Shown here: positions 28,866-38,507 of the stretch, piece by piece
How the letters are laid out: each line of letters begins with the position of its first letter
How positions within the stretch are numbered: position 1 is the stretch's first letter
Origin: RPQJ01 sp963712815
Lineage (GTDB): Bacteria > Pseudomonadota > Gammaproteobacteria > Steroidobacterales > Steroidobacteraceae
Length of the DNA stretch: 64,000 nucleotides
Direction of reading: 5' to 3'
Assembly: GCA_963712815.1 (NCBI GenBank)
Contig: CAVQJL010000005.1
Coordinates: forward strand, 124,001 to 188,000
Notes under the pieces: model-generated
What the model was told of the DNA's origin: nothing
Database searches by the model: none
What the model saw: the letters and a program-made list of their open reading frames with translations, nothing else
Position numbers and translations under genes: made by a program

Positions 28866-30025
28866 TCAACGGCGCTCGGCCGGTCGCACCGTGGGGGAGT
28901 CGATCCGGTGACCGCCTGGAAAGGGGATCGGCTCGGAGCTTGCAATGAGTTCGTCATAAATGGCGTACGTGACCTCGCGGGTCGGATCCGGCGCGCGCTC
29001 CTCGAGGCGTGGGAGGAACTGCGCGCCCGTGTAATTACCCTCGCGGCGGCCAAGGTTTGCGGTGCCCACCTCGTTGACGACGAGACGCGGCGGATCGCCG
29101 CGCCTCGCGTGCCACATTTTTACCGTCTGGGCCGGTTCGTTGACGTAGATCTCGATCACGTTCCAGGCATCCGGGATCCACACGATGCCGTGGCGGGAGC
29201 TCTCGGGCTCCGGATAGCCCTGTTCGCCCACCGTTCCCTCGCCGTAGCGCACCGGGTTGCGCTTGTAGTACGAGTAGAACATGCCGTAGCGCCGCCGGAA
29301 GAGATCGCAGTTCGTGGCGTCGGTCTGGCCGCCCTCGGTTTGCGGTCCCCGTCCACGGTCGCCTGCCACTGGTAGTCCGGGGACTTGCTGCATGGGTTCC
29401 CCGACTTCGACGGCCACTTGCGGCCGAATCCGTGGGTGCCCTTGGGGCCGACGGTGTAGGCGCTGACTACGTGCGAGAAGCGCGTGCTCTTCACGACGAT
29501 CTCGCCCTTGCCGAAGCTCTGGTCCGGCTCCTGCAGGATCGCCCACTTGTGCCCGACGTCGCCCTTGTCGTTCACGGTCTTGAAACGGTGATCGAGGATG
29601 TACTTGGGCATGTAGATCGAGAACTGGTAGTAGAGTTCCTTCTTCCGGGTCGTCTTGGTCCGCGCACCGATGCCGTCGAAGGAGTGTGCGTAGGTCGCCG
29701 TGCCCTCGCCGTCCTCTGGGTTCACCTCGATGCGTACCGCCCCGCCGCCGCTCAGCGTATTGCGAGTCTCGAGGAACAGGCGCGTCGGGTTGCGTCGGTG
29801 TCTCAGGAAGCTGCGCTCTCGCAGGGCCTCGTCGTCCTCGAGGCCGGCGAAATTGTCGGCGTAGAAGACTCCGGGCGCCTGGCTGCGCGTTTGCCAGTCC
29901 CGTTCCGCGTCGTCCAGTGCCGCAGCCGGCATCGTGACCAGCGTGAGGAGCCCCGACAACGCGAGCCAAGGCGAGATCGCTCCCCGTTGTTCGATGCTGC
30001 GGGGCTTCTCTATGGGAATGGCCAA
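28866..30025 (-). CDS. Polysaccharide lyase (heparin/alginate-lyase-like jelly roll), one frameshift
   Basis: Secreted jelly-roll lyase of about 385 residues. A signal peptide (WLALSGLLTLVTMPAAALDD) is followed by FYADNFAGLEDDEALRERSF, AVRIEVNPEDGEGTATYAHS, KKELYYQFSIYMPKYILDHR, KGDVGHKWAILQEPDQSFGK and, in another frame after about 29340, RRYGMFYSYYKRNPVRYGEG and RHGIVWIPDAWNVIEIYVNE. The frameshift is one base near 29340. The start is TTG 30025: GGAGGT at 30040-30035 sits nine bases upstream and no ATG or GTG is near. Such lyases in EPS loci cut the same polymer in the periplasm for length control or release. The substrate is unknown. Confidence 0.68.
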
Positions 30026-30032
30026 GTGGATG

Positions 30033-31072
30033 TTACCTCCTGTGTCGCTTTCGACCGAGCCCTCCGCGCAGCAGTTCGAGGAAACCCGATACCTCGGCCT
30101 CGAACCGAATCGCGGAGCAGGCCTCTGAGTCGAGGAAGCGGCGCAGTTCGAAGGAGGGGTCTGGGCATCGTTCATGCCGGGCAGTGTGGTCGTGGCCGAG
30201 ACGATACCGAGAACCGGATAGCTGCGGGAACGCCCCTCGATCGTATTCGCCGCTCGGATAGCAGAGGTGCCTGAACGGGCCTGGCGCAATTCGAGCGAGC
30301 GCGGCTCGATTGGCGCGAATCTCCTCGGCAAGCGCCTCCGGGGCCCGACCTGGAAATCGGTGGCGGTGCGTATGAAGTTGCAAATCGATTCCCTTCGAGG
30401 GAAGGGTAGCGGCCTCATCCGGCGACATGAATCCGAACATTCGTTGCCTCCGCACGTGCTCGAAGTCCAAGTCCAGCGCGCGGAAGAGGCGTTCGAGCAA
30501 TACCTGGCGTTCGCCGGCGGAATTGAGCCGGTCGGCACGGTTCCGCAGCCTCTCTAGTGCCAACGATCGTACGGCGGCGTTCGAGAGATCGAAGCGCCCC
30601 TCGAGGCCTGAATCCACGGCGGCGAGGTCCAGCGTCGCTCGCCGCGCACGCCACAAGGCGTACGTCGCTGCGACGTTGAATACCTGCGTCTGTTTCTCGA
30701 CGTGGTAAGTCGCTAGGTAAAGGGTTGCGGGCAGCCCGCGGCTGGCGAGGGCCGGCGCCATCTCGCGCAGGGTGCCGTACCAGCCATCGTCTATTGTGAT
30801 CACGACCGCCGCCGGCGGAAGGGCCCCTTGCTGCAGTCGGTCCAGCGCCTCGTAAGCGGGAGCACTGGATATCCGGCCCGCATCAGGTGGTCGAGTCGCT
30901 CCGAGAAGGTTGCTGCGCGCATGAACAGCATGGGCTGGAATTCGTACTCATCGTCGCGTGCGACTCCGTGGTAGGCGAGAATCCTGAGTCGATTTGCTGT
31001 CAAGGCGCGCGCGGCAGCAAACAGTCCGCAAGCGCGCGCCAAATGCAGGACGAGGTCGATGGTACGTGTCAC
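30033..31072 (-). pseudogene. Polysaccharide deacetylase, third in window; frameshift
   Basis: GTG 31072 (overlapping the flippase stop, GTGA) starts VTRTIDLVLHLARACGLFAA, then RILAYHGVARDDEYEFQPML and HLMRAGYPVLPLT; the frame is lost near 30845. The rest is open from 30803: VITIDDGWYGTLREMAPALA (catalytic DDGW), DLQLHTHRHRFPGRA (metal His residues) and FRHLCYPSGEYD. One net shift between 30800 and 30850 restores a 345-residue NodB-type deacetylase. The stop at 30033 is eight bases from the lyase start and overlaps its ribosome-binding site, so the lyase is translationally coupled to it. Confidence 0.75.
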
Positions 31073-32612
31073 TGCCTGCCCCGCGACGTGAGCCGCCGCA
31101 GTCGTGGTCCTACCCGTCGAAGCAGGGCTGTTTCGGCACCTTCCGGCCTCCCGGCGAACCACCAAAGGACAGCGACTGCGCCGGTGAACATGGCGATGCC
31201 CAGCAATACCAGCGCCAAGAGTCGTCGGCAGCGCCGCCAGGCTGCCGGACACGGCCCAGGCATCGGCCAGTGGTCTGAGCACGACCCACATCGCTGCACC
31301 AGCGCACAGCGGGCGCCAAAGCGGTTCGGCGGTGTCCGAGAAGCGGATGGGCGTGGAGCGGAACAGGATCCAGTAACAAGCCGGCATGTACACGAGCAGC
31401 GAATGCAGCAGGTAGGCCCACGCTGCGCCCTGTGCAGCCGAAATACGTGACGCCGGCCGCCACGGCCGGCAGGAGAGTGAATGCCTGTATGCCGGTCGTA
31501 AGTGTCTGCTGTCGCGGCTGCCCCGTGGCGTAGTGCACCGAGATGGTCGAGGCGGTCAGGCTGCGTGTCGCGCCCGCCAGCGCGAGTAGGCCCACCAGCG
31601 GAATCGCGGCTTGCCACTGCGAGCCGAGCGCTACCGGGACGATCAGACGCAGCCAGCGCAGCCACGCCGACCGACGCCGGGACGGCCACCAGGGCCACAA
31701 GTCCGAGCATGGACTTGTAGCCATCGCGAAGTTGTGCCGGGTCGTGCGCCATGCGCGAGTAGCCCGGAAGCACGGCCCGGTTCAGCGGCGCGACCAGCGT
31801 GTTGGGCGGCGTGGAGGCAATCTCCTGTGCGACCGAGAAGACGCCACGGCTACTCGCGTCGAGTATGCGGCCCATGACCAGTACGTAAGCCCCTGTCCCG
31901 GACGTAGCGCAGCATGCTGTTGACCTGAAGCCACTTCGAGAACCCGAACAGCTCGCGCCACGAGCGCAGGCAGAAGCGCGGGCGGTACGGCAGGAAACCG
32001 TAGCTGACGACGACCGCGGCGACGTTGCCGGCGACCATGCCCGCCACCAGCGCCCAGTACGAACGCAGCGAGAAGGCGAGCGGAATGGTCACCGCGAGCA
32101 TCGCGACCTTCTGCGCGACCTGCAGTGCAAAGTCGCGCTTGAAGTTGAGTTGCCGGCGGAACTGCACCGTGCCGATGTTCTGGAATGCCAGGAAGAAGTG
32201 TCCCGCTGCGACGAAGTACAGGATGGCCTCGATGCGCGGTTCGGAGTAGAAGCGCGGCAGCGAACGGGGCGCGACGGCGATCAGGGTGCAGATGACGCTG
32301 GCGAGCATGATGTTGAGCGTCCATGCCGTGTCGAAGTCGTCGCGGGTGGCGTCGCGCTTGTGGATGAGCGGCGTCTCGAAGCCGAACTCGCTCAGTGTCT
32401 CGACGAGCTTGACCACCGACATGGCCAGCGCGATCAGTCCGAAGTCGGTCGGCGTCAGCAGTCGCGCGAGGATCATCGTGCTGAGCAGTGCCGAGGAAGC
32501 GCACGCCCATGCGCGCCGCCGTCATCCACGCGATGCCGCGGGCCATCTGCTCCTTGATGCCGCGTGCGGGCAACCGGGCCGCCGGAGCGCACGTGTCGGG
32601 GAGCTGGTCCAT
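31069..32612 (-). pseudogene. Wzx-type oligosaccharide flippase, frame broken
   Basis: MATE/PST-superfamily flippase of about 510 residues, moving lipid-linked repeat units across the inner membrane. From ATG 32612: MDQLPDTCAPAARL then MARGIAWMTAARMGVRFLG. The 32476-31850 stretch is open and typical: ILARLLTPTDFGLIALAMSV, LSEFGFETPLIHKRDATRDD, ALVAGMVAGNVAAVVVSYGF. Later pieces (GVFSVAQEIASTPPNTLVAP, LNRAVLPGYSRMAHDPAQLR, YKSMLGLVALVAVPASVGVA) lie in other frames. Shifts occur near 32490, 31890, 31650 and several times in 31150-31500. The stop at 31069 overlaps the deacetylase GTG. Confidence 0.75.
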
Positions 32613-32776
32613 TCGGGTCAGGTCGGTTTCGGGACGCACCGACCGACGCCCCGCGAGGGGCGGCCCGGCAAGCGGTGTTCATTTCAGAGCGGACTCGGTT
32701 GGGGACACAGCGCAACACTAGCACAGCGACCCGGTCGCTTATGCGAAGTGGTTCCGCTTGCCTGTCTTCCCGCTTG

Positions 32777-35416
32777 CTATTCGGGTTGCCACCCCACCGG
32801 CTTGTAGGCGTAGACGTTGCCCGTGTCGCCTTCGAACACGCCGAGGAAGACGTCAAATCGTCGGGCGTACTTCCACTTGCCGAGCACACCGGGGAAATTC
32901 GAGCAGTTCGCGCGCCGGCGGCGCCACTAAGGCTGGGTCGGAACGGCTGCGCGAGCAGCGTCCAGCCGGTCGCCGAAGACCGCGGGCGGCGTGAGGTACC
33001 AGACGTCGCGCCCGGTGCACCAGATTGCGAAGGCTCGGCGCACCCCGTCGTAGTCCATGCCGCAGGACTGCAGGCCGTCCGTCGGGAACTCGGCGGACAG
33101 CTCCGCAGCGCTGATCCGGACGCTCGTGTTGGTCGGCCCGGCCTTGTTCAGGTTCCATGCCAGGAATCCCTTGGCAGTGTTTCCGGCCGATCGTCCGAAC
33201 ATAAATGTTGCGCGAGGCGTCGAAGGCACCGGCGCCCTTGCCGGTGTAGGCGGCGTGCTTGACGCCCACCAGTTCCCAGGTGTCCTTGTCGGGATCCGCG
33301 ACATCGTGGATGATGTAGCGGAACAGCTTGCCGGAGTGATCGGGATGCACCGTCACGTAGACGGCGTCCTTGCCCATGTGCGAGCGTAGGCGCTCGTGCC
33401 GTTGACGAAGTTCTTGTCGGGACGGATCGGGCGGGTGCCCCGCACGGTGATGGTGTTGCGGTTGTCCCACATCTCGCCGCCGAACACGTCAGGGTAGGCC
33501 GACGGGCTGACGTGCGACCCGGTCGTTCCGCCGACGAGCTGCGGATTGGCGCGGCTCGGATCCCAGAGGTATGGCCCCGTCGCGGTGACGCCGTCCTCCA
33601 GCACGAACTTCGCCTTGATGTTGTACTTCGCGCCGCCGAACGTGATGAACCGGTCGAGCTGCGGCAGGAACTCCTGGTTGTCGTATGTGTGCGACGACGT
33701 GGGTGCACGCAAGGCTCCGTCTACGGCAGCGAACTGCTTGTCGCCGAGCGGCGAATAGATCGCGCTCGGCAGCGACGCGCGCTCCCACTTCAGGGTGGAG
33801 AGCCGGAAGCGGTAGACCTCGTTGCCGCAATAGTTCTCGTGGCCGCCGCCCCAGAAGATGAGGTCGCCGCGATTGGAGTCGAAGGCCATCGAGCCCCAGG
33901 CGGTGATGACCTTGGACGGCTGGTTGTAGCCGGTGCAAGGACGCTGGTCCTTCGGCGTCCATACCGACTGAATAGGTTCTTGTTGAGCTTGACCCAGGAG
34001 CCCTCCGGGTGCCGCGGCAAGTACGCCCATCACGTCGCCGAAGCTGTCGGATCCGATTACATCCACCGTCGACGGTGCCGGCGGCCGTCAGGCCGGTCGC
34101 AGTCGACGATGGTGTAAGTGAACAGGTCCTTGCCGGAGAACCCGCGGGCGCCGCGTAGACGCACGGTGCCATCCGGTCCAACAGCCGATCCCGTGCAGCG
34201 GCTTGCCAACGCCCTGCAGCGAGATCGCGTCGCCGTCGGGGTCCGTGTCGTTGTCGAGCGGACGGATCGCGTAGGCCGGTCAGCCACGGCCGATACCAGG
34301 TCGGCTCGTGCAATCGGCGGGTCGGGCAGCGGGGTGACGGTGACCGTCACCGTGCCGTAGGCTCTTGCCGTAACTTGTCGTCGGCGATGCGATAGGTGAA
34401 CGAGTCCGCGCCGTGGAAGTCGGTGCGTGGCGTGTAAGCAGATGCCGCCAGCCTGCAAGGACGTCACGGTGCCGTGGGATCGCGGCGCCGACCGCGACGA
34501 TCCTGATCGGGTCGCCGTCCGGGTCGTCGTCGTTGGCGAGCAGACTGATCTCGACCTGCTGTCCTCGGGGACGATCGCCGTGTCGGGCGCGGCGACCGGC
34601 GCGTGGTTGTCGGGATACTTCGGGACGAAGGTCCCGTCCTCGAAGTGGCCGTCCGACGAACGCCACCACCTCGACGCTCGTCAACTGGTCGGTGCCATCG
34701 CTGCCGACAGGGCGCGACGACCGTCGGCGCGCCCCAGGTGATCTCGTAATTCTCGCTCTCGCCGAGGTACATGGCGGTGTCCCGGCCCGGGCCCGCCATT
34801 GATGACGTCGTTGCCGCGTGCCGCCACGGATGACGTCGTCGCCTGCCGATCCGACGATGGTGTCGTTCCCGGTCGCCGCCCTGGATCAGTTCGATGCGAC
34901 GGACCGTGACGGACGAAGATTGAGGGAGCGGCTGCCGCTGTCGGGCAGGCGGATGATGTCGTAACCGCCGCGGCCGTCGATCAGCTCGATGGACACGGGC
35001 TGGACCCGCAGCCCAATGACGTCGTTGCCATCGGACCCGACGATGGAGTCGATGCCGTGCCGCCGTGGATCTCGTCGTAGTAGAAGCGAGGTTCCCGTAG
35101 ACGGAACTCGTCGTCTGCCGGTCCCGCCGTAGATCACGTCGTTACCTGTGCCGCCGATGATCACGTCGTCGCCGTCGTTACCGTAAGATCGTGTCGTTGC
35201 CGCTGCCGCCGTCGATGGTGTCGGCCGCCGAGCTGCCTAGAGATCGTCCGCGCCGCCTCTTCGCGAAGATAGGTGTGCGCTTCGCAGGAACTGCTGACGT
35301 CGATGACGTCGTTGCCGGTCGTGCCGTTGATCGTGATTGCGGCATGCGACAGGCAGACGCGAGCAGCGAGGCCAGGCCCGAATACGTGAGCGTGACGATG
35401 AAGCGCGGACGTGCAT
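32777..35416 (-). pseudogene. Secreted RTX-cadherin-propeller multidomain protein, frame broken throughout
   Basis: Putative single protein of about 880 residues. The start at ATG 35416 has GGGAG nine bases upstream and a secretion-like FIVTLTYSGLASLLAS. Then come RTX calcium nonapeptides (AITINGTTGNDVIDVSSSCE, ADTIDGGSGNDTI, VIIGGTGNDVIYGGTG, GNDVINGGPGRDT), cadherin/tandem-95 repeats (NDDDPDGDPIRIVAVG, FSGKDLFTYTIVD) and a kelch-like propeller (HPEGSWVKLNKNLFS, AFDSNRGDLIFWGGGHENYC, SSHTYDNQEFLPQLDRFITF, ending VYAYKPVGWQPE at 32777). More than ten frame shifts are needed, so boundaries between domains, and whether it is one gene or two, are inferred. GGGHENYCGNEVY relates it to the kelch gene at 27.5 kb. 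Confidence 0.55.
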
Positions 35417-35562
35417 GAACCTGGCTCCCTGCGGAGACGTCGCGGATTGCGTCGCGAGGACGTGAATACCTCAATTCGTGAGTCGGTCAAAGATTCGCAG
35501 TGCGAGGAGCGGCCACAGCGCCCTTATGTTGAATGATCCGACCGCTGCCCGGCGCGGCGGCA

Positions 35563-36802
35563 TCAGACCAGGATCTTCGACGGCCGCCGGATGACTCAGG
35601 AACCCCAGCGGACTCGCCGTGAACCCGTATGCCCCGCTCTGGAACATGACCACGAGGTCGCCGGGCTCCGCCTGCGCCATCTCCATCCGGTCGGCCAGCA
35701 GGTCGAGCGGCGTGCACAGCGGCCCGACCGCCGAGGCGACCTCGCGCTCGGTCCCGCGCACCTTGTTGCCGATCAGCGCCGGGTAGTTCTTGCGGATCAC
35801 CTGCCCGAAGTTCCCCGACGCGGCGAGGTGGTGATGCAGCCCGCCGTTGCAGACGAGGAACACGTGGCCGCGCGAGACCTTCCGGTCGATCACCTCGCAG
35901 ACGTACAACACCCGCCTCGCCGACGAGGTATCGCCCGAGCTCGATCACGGGCTGCGCCTCCGGCAGCGCCTCGCGGATCCGTGCGACAGCCCGGGCGAGG
36001 TTCTCGCCGAGCGGCGCCGAGGTCGAGCCGCTGCTCGCCCGGAAAATAGGGGATGCCGAAACCGCCGCCGAGGTTGAGCATGCGCACGGGGCCCGGCGCA
36101 TGGCCGGCGAGTCGCAGCGCAAGCTCCACGGTCTTGTCCTGCGCCTCGATGAGCGCCTCGACGCGCAGGTTCTGCGAGCCGCTGTAGATGTGGAAGCCCG
36201 ACGAACTCGAGCGGCAGGGCGTGGAGTTCGGCGAGCACCGCGGGCACCAGCTCGGCATCGATGCCGAACTGCTTCGGACCGCCGCTCATCTTCATGCCGC
36301 TGGTCTTGAGCTCGAAGTCCGGGTTGACGCGCATGGCGACCGCGGGCCGCAGGCCGAGGCGCGTGCCGATGCGCGCCAGTCGGCGCATCTCGCCCTCGGA
36401 TTCGAGGTTCACGACGATGCCGGCTCGCGCGGCCGCCTCGAGTTCGCTGTCGGTCTTGCCGGGCCCGGCGAAGCTGATCTCGTGGCGTGGCGTGCCGGTG
36501 GTGAGCGCGACCTCGAGCTCGCGGCCCGAGGCGACGTCGAGTCCGTCCACCTGCCGAGCGAGGTGCTCGACGACGGCGGGCATCGGGTTGGCCTTGATCG
36601 CGTAGTGCAGCTTGAGGCCCGCGGGTAACGCGGCCCGCAGTTCCTGCACCCGGCGGTCCATGACCGCGCGGTCGTACACATAGAACGGCGTGTGGCCGAT
36701 CTCGGCGACCAGCTCGGTGAGCCGGCGCCCACCGACCAGCAGGCAATCGCCGTCCACCTCGTAGTACGGGCTCGGTACGTGCTGCGGGAACTCGACGGTC
36801 AT
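35563..36802 (-). pseudogene. PLP-dependent decarboxylase, exosortase A-associated (TIGR03099 type), frameshifts
   Basis: Ornithine/DAP-decarboxylase-fold enzyme. From ATG 36802: DGDCLLVGGRRLTELVAEIG, TPFYVYDRAVMDRRVQEL, KLHYAIKANPMPAVVEHLAR (PLP Lys in YAIKAN), GLDVASGRELEVAL. An extra G near 36195 breaks the frame before FHIYSGSQNL; RMLNLGGGFGIPYFPGEQRL, PVIELGRYLVGEAGV and YVCEVIDRKVSRGHVFLVCN are in other frames (shifts near 36025 and 35910). A last shift gives the expected tail LSHPAA..KILV at stop 35563-35565. The family is encoded with the acyl-CoA ligase upstream (ATGA overlap) and an ACP; the acyl group made is unknown. Confidence 0.78.
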
Positions 36803-38391
36803 CGGCTGGCCTCGAACGCGGTCTTGCAGCGGGCGGCCAGCGCAGGCCGGTCGAACTTGCCGTTGGGATTGCGCGGCAGCGCCTCGAGCCACTCGATGCG
36901 CTGCGGCACCATGAAGCCCGGCATCTGCGCCTTGCAGTGGGCGAGCAGGGCGGCAGCGAGCTCGTCGCCCGCCGTCCCGGAGGCCGGTGCCGAGCACACG
37001 AGCACGATGGCCTCGCCGAGCACCGGGTGCGGGGCGGCCGACCGCCACCGCGTCGCCCACGAGGCCCGAGGCGTAGGCGATCTCCTCGACCTCCGTCGGG
37101 CTCACGCGGTAGCCCGAGGTCTTGATCATCTCGTCGCGGCGGCCCACGAAGTACAGGTAGCCCTCCGCGTCGCGCCGCACGGTGTCGCCCGACCACACCG
37201 CCATCTCGGCGATCGGCAGCTCGGCACGCTGGCCGGGCAGGGGCTTGAAGCGCTCGGCCGTCTTCGCCGGGTCGTTCCAGTAGCCCAGGGCCACCAGCGC
37301 CCCGCGCTGCACCAGCTCGCCGGGCTCGTCCGCATCACACGCCGAGCCGTCGGGCCGGACCACGAGGATGTCGGCATTCGGGATCGCCTTGCCCATCGAG
37401 TCCGGCCGCAGGTCGACCTGCTCGGGAGGCAGGTAGGTGCCGCGAAAGGCCTCGGTGAGCCCGTACATCAGGAAAGGCCGGGTCTTCGGCAGCAGCTCGC
37501 GCAGCCGCTCGAGCGTCGCGCGCGGCATGCGGCCGCCGGAGTTCGTGATGTAGCGCAGGTGCTCGGTGACGCCGGCGGGCCACGGCACCTCGGTCGAGCT
37601 GGATCCACAGCGGCGGAACCGCGGCGAGCCCGGTGACGCGATGCCGCTCGAGCGCCTTCGGCACGTCGCGTGCGAAGAGGTAGTCCATCAGCACCACGCT
37701 CGCGCCGACGCGGAACGCGGTCGTGAGCTGGCTGAAGCCGTAGTCGAAGCTGAACGGCAGCACCGCGAGCAGCCGGTCGTCGGCGGTGTTCTCGAGGTAG
37801 GTCGAGACGCTCTCGGCGCCGGCGAGCATGTTCCGGTGCGACAGCACCACGCCCTTCGGCTTCCCGGTGCTGCCCGAGGTGTAGAAGATCGACGCCATGT
37901 CGATGTCGATCACGCGATGCGGCGTGTGCCGGCCGTCGTTCGCCGTCAGTTGCGCCCAGGTGACCGTTCGCTGCCGTACGCCGGTCGACGCGCCGTCGCC
38001 CACGAGCACCAGCGTCTCGAGATCCGGGCAGTCCTCCAGCGCCGTCGCCAGGTCGCGGGCCCGGTCGGGCAGCGTCACGAGTGCACTGCACGTTGCAGTC
38101 GCGCAGGATGTGCGTGACCTGCTGGGCCTTGAGGAGCGGGTTGACGGGCACGAACACGAGACCCGCGCGCGCGATGCCGAAGAACGCCGCGACGGTCTCG
38201 AAGCGCTTCGGCAGGTACACGCCGACGCGCGCCTGCTTCTCGAGCCCGAGCGACAGCAGCCCGGCGGCGACCCGCGACACGAGCTGGTCGAGCTCCGCGT
38301 AGCTGAGCGTGGCCGAGTCCTGCAGCAGCGCCGTCCGGTCTCCGGCACGGTCGGCCGCGAGCGCGATGAGCGCATCGAGTCTGGTCGTCAT
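36799..38391 (-). pseudogene. Acyl-CoA ligase (AMP-forming), exosortase A-associated (TIGR03098 type), frameshifts
   Basis: ANL-superfamily enzyme, about 530 residues from ATG 38391: LDALIALAADRAGDRTALLQ, YLPKRFETVAAFFGIARAGL, PVNPLLKAQQVTHILRDCNV; frame lost near 38095 by an apparent extra base. Then the P-loop IFYTSGSTGKPKGVVLSHRN, LLAVLPFSFDYGFSQLTTAF; shift near 37600; YITNSGGRMPRATLERLREL, MYGLTEAFRGTYLPPE, GYLYFVGRRDEMIKTSGYRV; shift near 37030; and LEALPRNPNGKFDRPAL with the catalytic Lys. Activates a carboxylate for the adjacent ACP/decarboxylase pathway of XrtA loci. Confidence 0.8.
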
Positions 38392-38507
38392 GGGGTGTCG
38401 TCGCCGCTCCGGGGTCGGGCCGTGTTCCGCGCGATTCTAGCAGCCGCGGATTTCGCGAGCCTGCGGTCGGCCTCGCGGAACTGTGAACGCTCTCTCGCGG
38501 GCCGCGC
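38392..38507 (-). promoter_or_regulatory. Probable promoter of the acyl-CoA ligase operon
   Basis: On the minus strand an extended -10 (TGCTAGAAT, around 38439-38431) lies about 40 bases upstream of ATG 38391. The -35 is not well matched. The gap separates the ligase operon from glrR. No terminator is visible. Confidence 0.4.
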
